Of a stretch of DNA of 64,000 nt, positions 62,585-64,000 are shown one piece after another. The stretch lies in contig NZ_JAUSUX010000010.1 of assembly GCF_030813795.1 (NCBI RefSeq), forward strand, positions 42,547-106,546, given 5' to 3'. The translations under genes and the position numbers were made by a program. The stretch comes from Desulfofundulus luciae (GTDB lineage: Bacteria; Bacillota; Desulfotomaculia; Desulfotomaculales; Desulfovirgulaceae). Position 1 is the stretch's first letter; each line of letters starts with the position of its first letter. The notes beneath the pieces are model-generated. The model made no database searches, was not told the DNA's origin, and saw only the letters and a list, made by a program, of their open reading frames with translations.

Positions 62585-62663
62585 AACTTTTCTATCCCAT
62601 GGGGAGGGGTTAAACTTATAAATCAAGAATTAATAAATAAGAGGCGGACAGGAGTGAAATCAA

Positions 62664-63896
62664 ATGAAGGGTATAACTGTCAACGAGGCCCTGGAGCTGT
62701 TAAAAGGCCACGGTGTCATACTTAAAGCGGGGCGTAACGGTTTAGCCAAAATTATTGAAACAGTAAGCGTGCTGGAAGTAACCCGCTATCAAGATTGGGT
62801 ACGCGGGGGGGAGCTTTTCCTGACTACACTGGGTGCTTTCCCAACCAGGGAGCAGGTTTATGATCTCATAAGGGACTTGAGCAGAGCAGGTGTGACCGCC
62901 CTGGCAGTGCACCCGGGCCATAACCTGGAAGTAGCCATGGATGATTATGCCTATCAGCTTGCGGAAGAAATGAATCTTCCCGTCCTTGTCCTGCCCAGAA
63001 GCATACCCTATAGCACCGTATTTTCCGTTGTCATGGGTGCTATACTTAACAAGCAAAAGCTTTTGCTTGAAAAGTCGTTGCAGATAAATACTTATTTGAC
63101 GGATATCCTTTTGACCGGAGGGGGCTTTGAAAAAATAGCCCTATCATTACAGAAAATAACAAACAAGCCGGTTATGATTACCGATAGTACTTTGAATGTT
63201 TTGGCCCTGGTAGGCAATAATAAAATTTCGGCTGGCAATTTTACCCAGGAGGCCCTGAGTGTTTTGAGACAGCTGCATTCATCTATTTCTACTGATGAGG
63301 GGTCCCTTCAGGAAGGAAACCTGGGAGTCAGGACATACCATAGGCCGACCTCTATCCCTAATGTGCAGTTGTTATTAACCAGGGTGGCGGTCGGCCAGGA
63401 GCTATACGGGTATGTGGTTACCCTGGCAGGCGGCAGTACGGATCAGGAGTTCGATGTATCAACCGTGGCCTTGACTCATGCTGCCACAGCAATTGCTCTG
63501 GAGGAATCGAAGCGAAGGGCAATCAAAAGAGCGGAAGAGAAGTTAACCATGGAGTTTTGGGAAGACTTACTTAACAGGCATTATGATTCTGAAGAAATCA
63601 TTATCCAGCGTGCTCAACACCTGGGTTTTGAACTAAAGGGGAAACGGGCGGTTATGGTTGTGGCTATTGACCGCTTTGAAGATTACTATTTGGAAGAAGG
63701 GGAGGTTCTTTTTCAGGAACTCAAGAACCGGTTATGCAAAATCGTGGAAGTATCTGCCATGTCCCGGAGTAAAAAAAGCATTGTCATTCCTAAAAGCGAC
63801 GGTATAATCGTTTTGCCGCATATAGCCGGGGAAGTTAGGCTCAAGTTTGAAACTTTAGCGCCCCATACATTTCCAACGAAGCTGGAAACCCAGTAA
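62664..63896 (+). pseudogene. PucR/CdaR-family transcriptional regulator lacking its DNA-binding domain
   Basis: 410 residues. The N-terminal purine-catabolism regulatory domain (ITVNEALELLKGHGVILKAGRNGLAKIIETVSVLEV...LTTLGAF) is intact, followed by the GGDEF-like middle domain (KRAVMVVAIDRFEDYY). The chain ends at residue 410 with VRLKFETLAPHTFPTKLETQ, which is not family-like, where a full protein of about 530-560 residues would continue into the C-terminal HTH_30. The break is near 63830, in the GGDEF-like domain. Probable causes are insertion of a mobile element running out of the window or a rearrangement. As it stands it could sense ligand but not bind DNA. Confidence 0.75.
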
Positions 63897-64000
63897 AATC
63901 AAGGGTCTTAGTTAGCGGAATACTTAAAAATTGCGAAAGTGTAGTGCCACGTCTGTAAATATTTAGTTTTTCTAACCTGCCTTAACATGGTATAATATCT
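63897..64000 (+). other. window end, possible promoter
   Basis: After the broken regulator the sequence becomes AT-rich and ends with a good TATAAT at 63991-63996; TTTTTC lies 18 bases before it. Possibly the edge of an inserted element. No gene is visible before the window stops. Confidence 0.3.

Noticed and set aside
1..64000. tRNA or rRNA genes, CRISPR arrays, prophage
   Set aside because: No cloverleaf with a GTTCRANNC loop, no rRNA segments, no regularly spaced repeats and no phage structural genes were seen; the YvlD-like holin label is a family name only.

Overview
The window looks like a chromosome segment of a spore-forming, probably thermophilic, anaerobic Gram-positive bacterium of the Peptococcaceae / Desulfotomaculum-Pelotomaculum-Carboxydothermus kind. 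This is inferred from sporulation genes (spoIIP, yqfC, yqfD, a YhcN/YlaJ-type spore lipoprotein), Firmicutes gene order (spoIIP-yqxA-lepA-hemW-hrcA-grpE-dnaK-dnaJ-prmA-rsmE-mtaB; yqfC-yqfD-phoH-pgpH-ybeY-dgkA-cdd-era), strong AGGAGG ribosome sites, many GTG/TTG starts, an archaeal-like chaperonin in the dnaK operon, and use of selenocysteine.

Layout. 1-1.6 kb: molybdenum cofactor genes (moaA tail, moaC, MOSC protein, mobB). 1.6-9.98 kb: thiamine-binding protein, holA, convergent rpsT, yvlD-like, spoIIP, trmI (reverse), HPP protein, yqxA-like, lepA, hemW. 9.97-19.6 kb: heat-shock operon from a TTGACA promoter and a perfect CIRCE operator: hrcA, group III chaperonin, grpE, dnaK, dnaJ, prmA, rsmE, mtaB. 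19.7-22.9 kb: HIT protein, rpsU, NfeD, FloA flotillin and an unrecognised membrane-anchored protein with five LPLPGPW-type repeats. 22.9-24.7 kb: ChrB-N-like protein and an MFS transporter.

25.2-31.6 kb (reverse strand): the most unusual region. Two fluoride (crcB-motif) riboswitches, each ending in an intrinsic terminator, sit in series. The upstream one precedes a CPA2 cation/proton antiporter and a universal stress protein. The second precedes a bacterial dynamin-like GTPase, a HEAT-repeat protein and three lipid/acyl-CoA genes ruined by two internal deletions (acyl-CoA synthetase; thioesterase joined to a ketoacyl synthase that has lost its active-site Cys). No crcB or CLC-F gene is present.

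31.6-36 kb: an acetyltransferase-like membrane protein, then a copper module (copA, a tiny Cys/His peptide, csoR) with two CsoR-type operators. 36.1-37.8 kb: selenium genes yedF and selD, where selD has an in-frame UGA read as selenocysteine with a hairpin behind it. A ~193-bp palindromic repeat lies on each side in inverted orientation; the second copy separates yqfC from yqfD. 38-45.5 kb: the yqfC-to-era block. 45.5-48.5 kb: two Mg2+ transporter genes (corA, mgtE) preceded by two matching leader RNAs with promoter, hairpin, terminator and a shared 3' domain. 48.5-49.8 kb: ubiX and the spore lipoprotein. 50-63.9 kb: a catabolic operon with a five-gene Opp/Dpp-type ABC importer, Asp/Glu/hydantoin racemase, M24 (creatinase-like) peptidase, cupin, hydantoinase/oxoprolinase subunits A and B, and a PucR-family regulator that stops before its DNA-binding domain. 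Together these suggest import and ATP-dependent opening of a cyclic amide such as a hydantoin.
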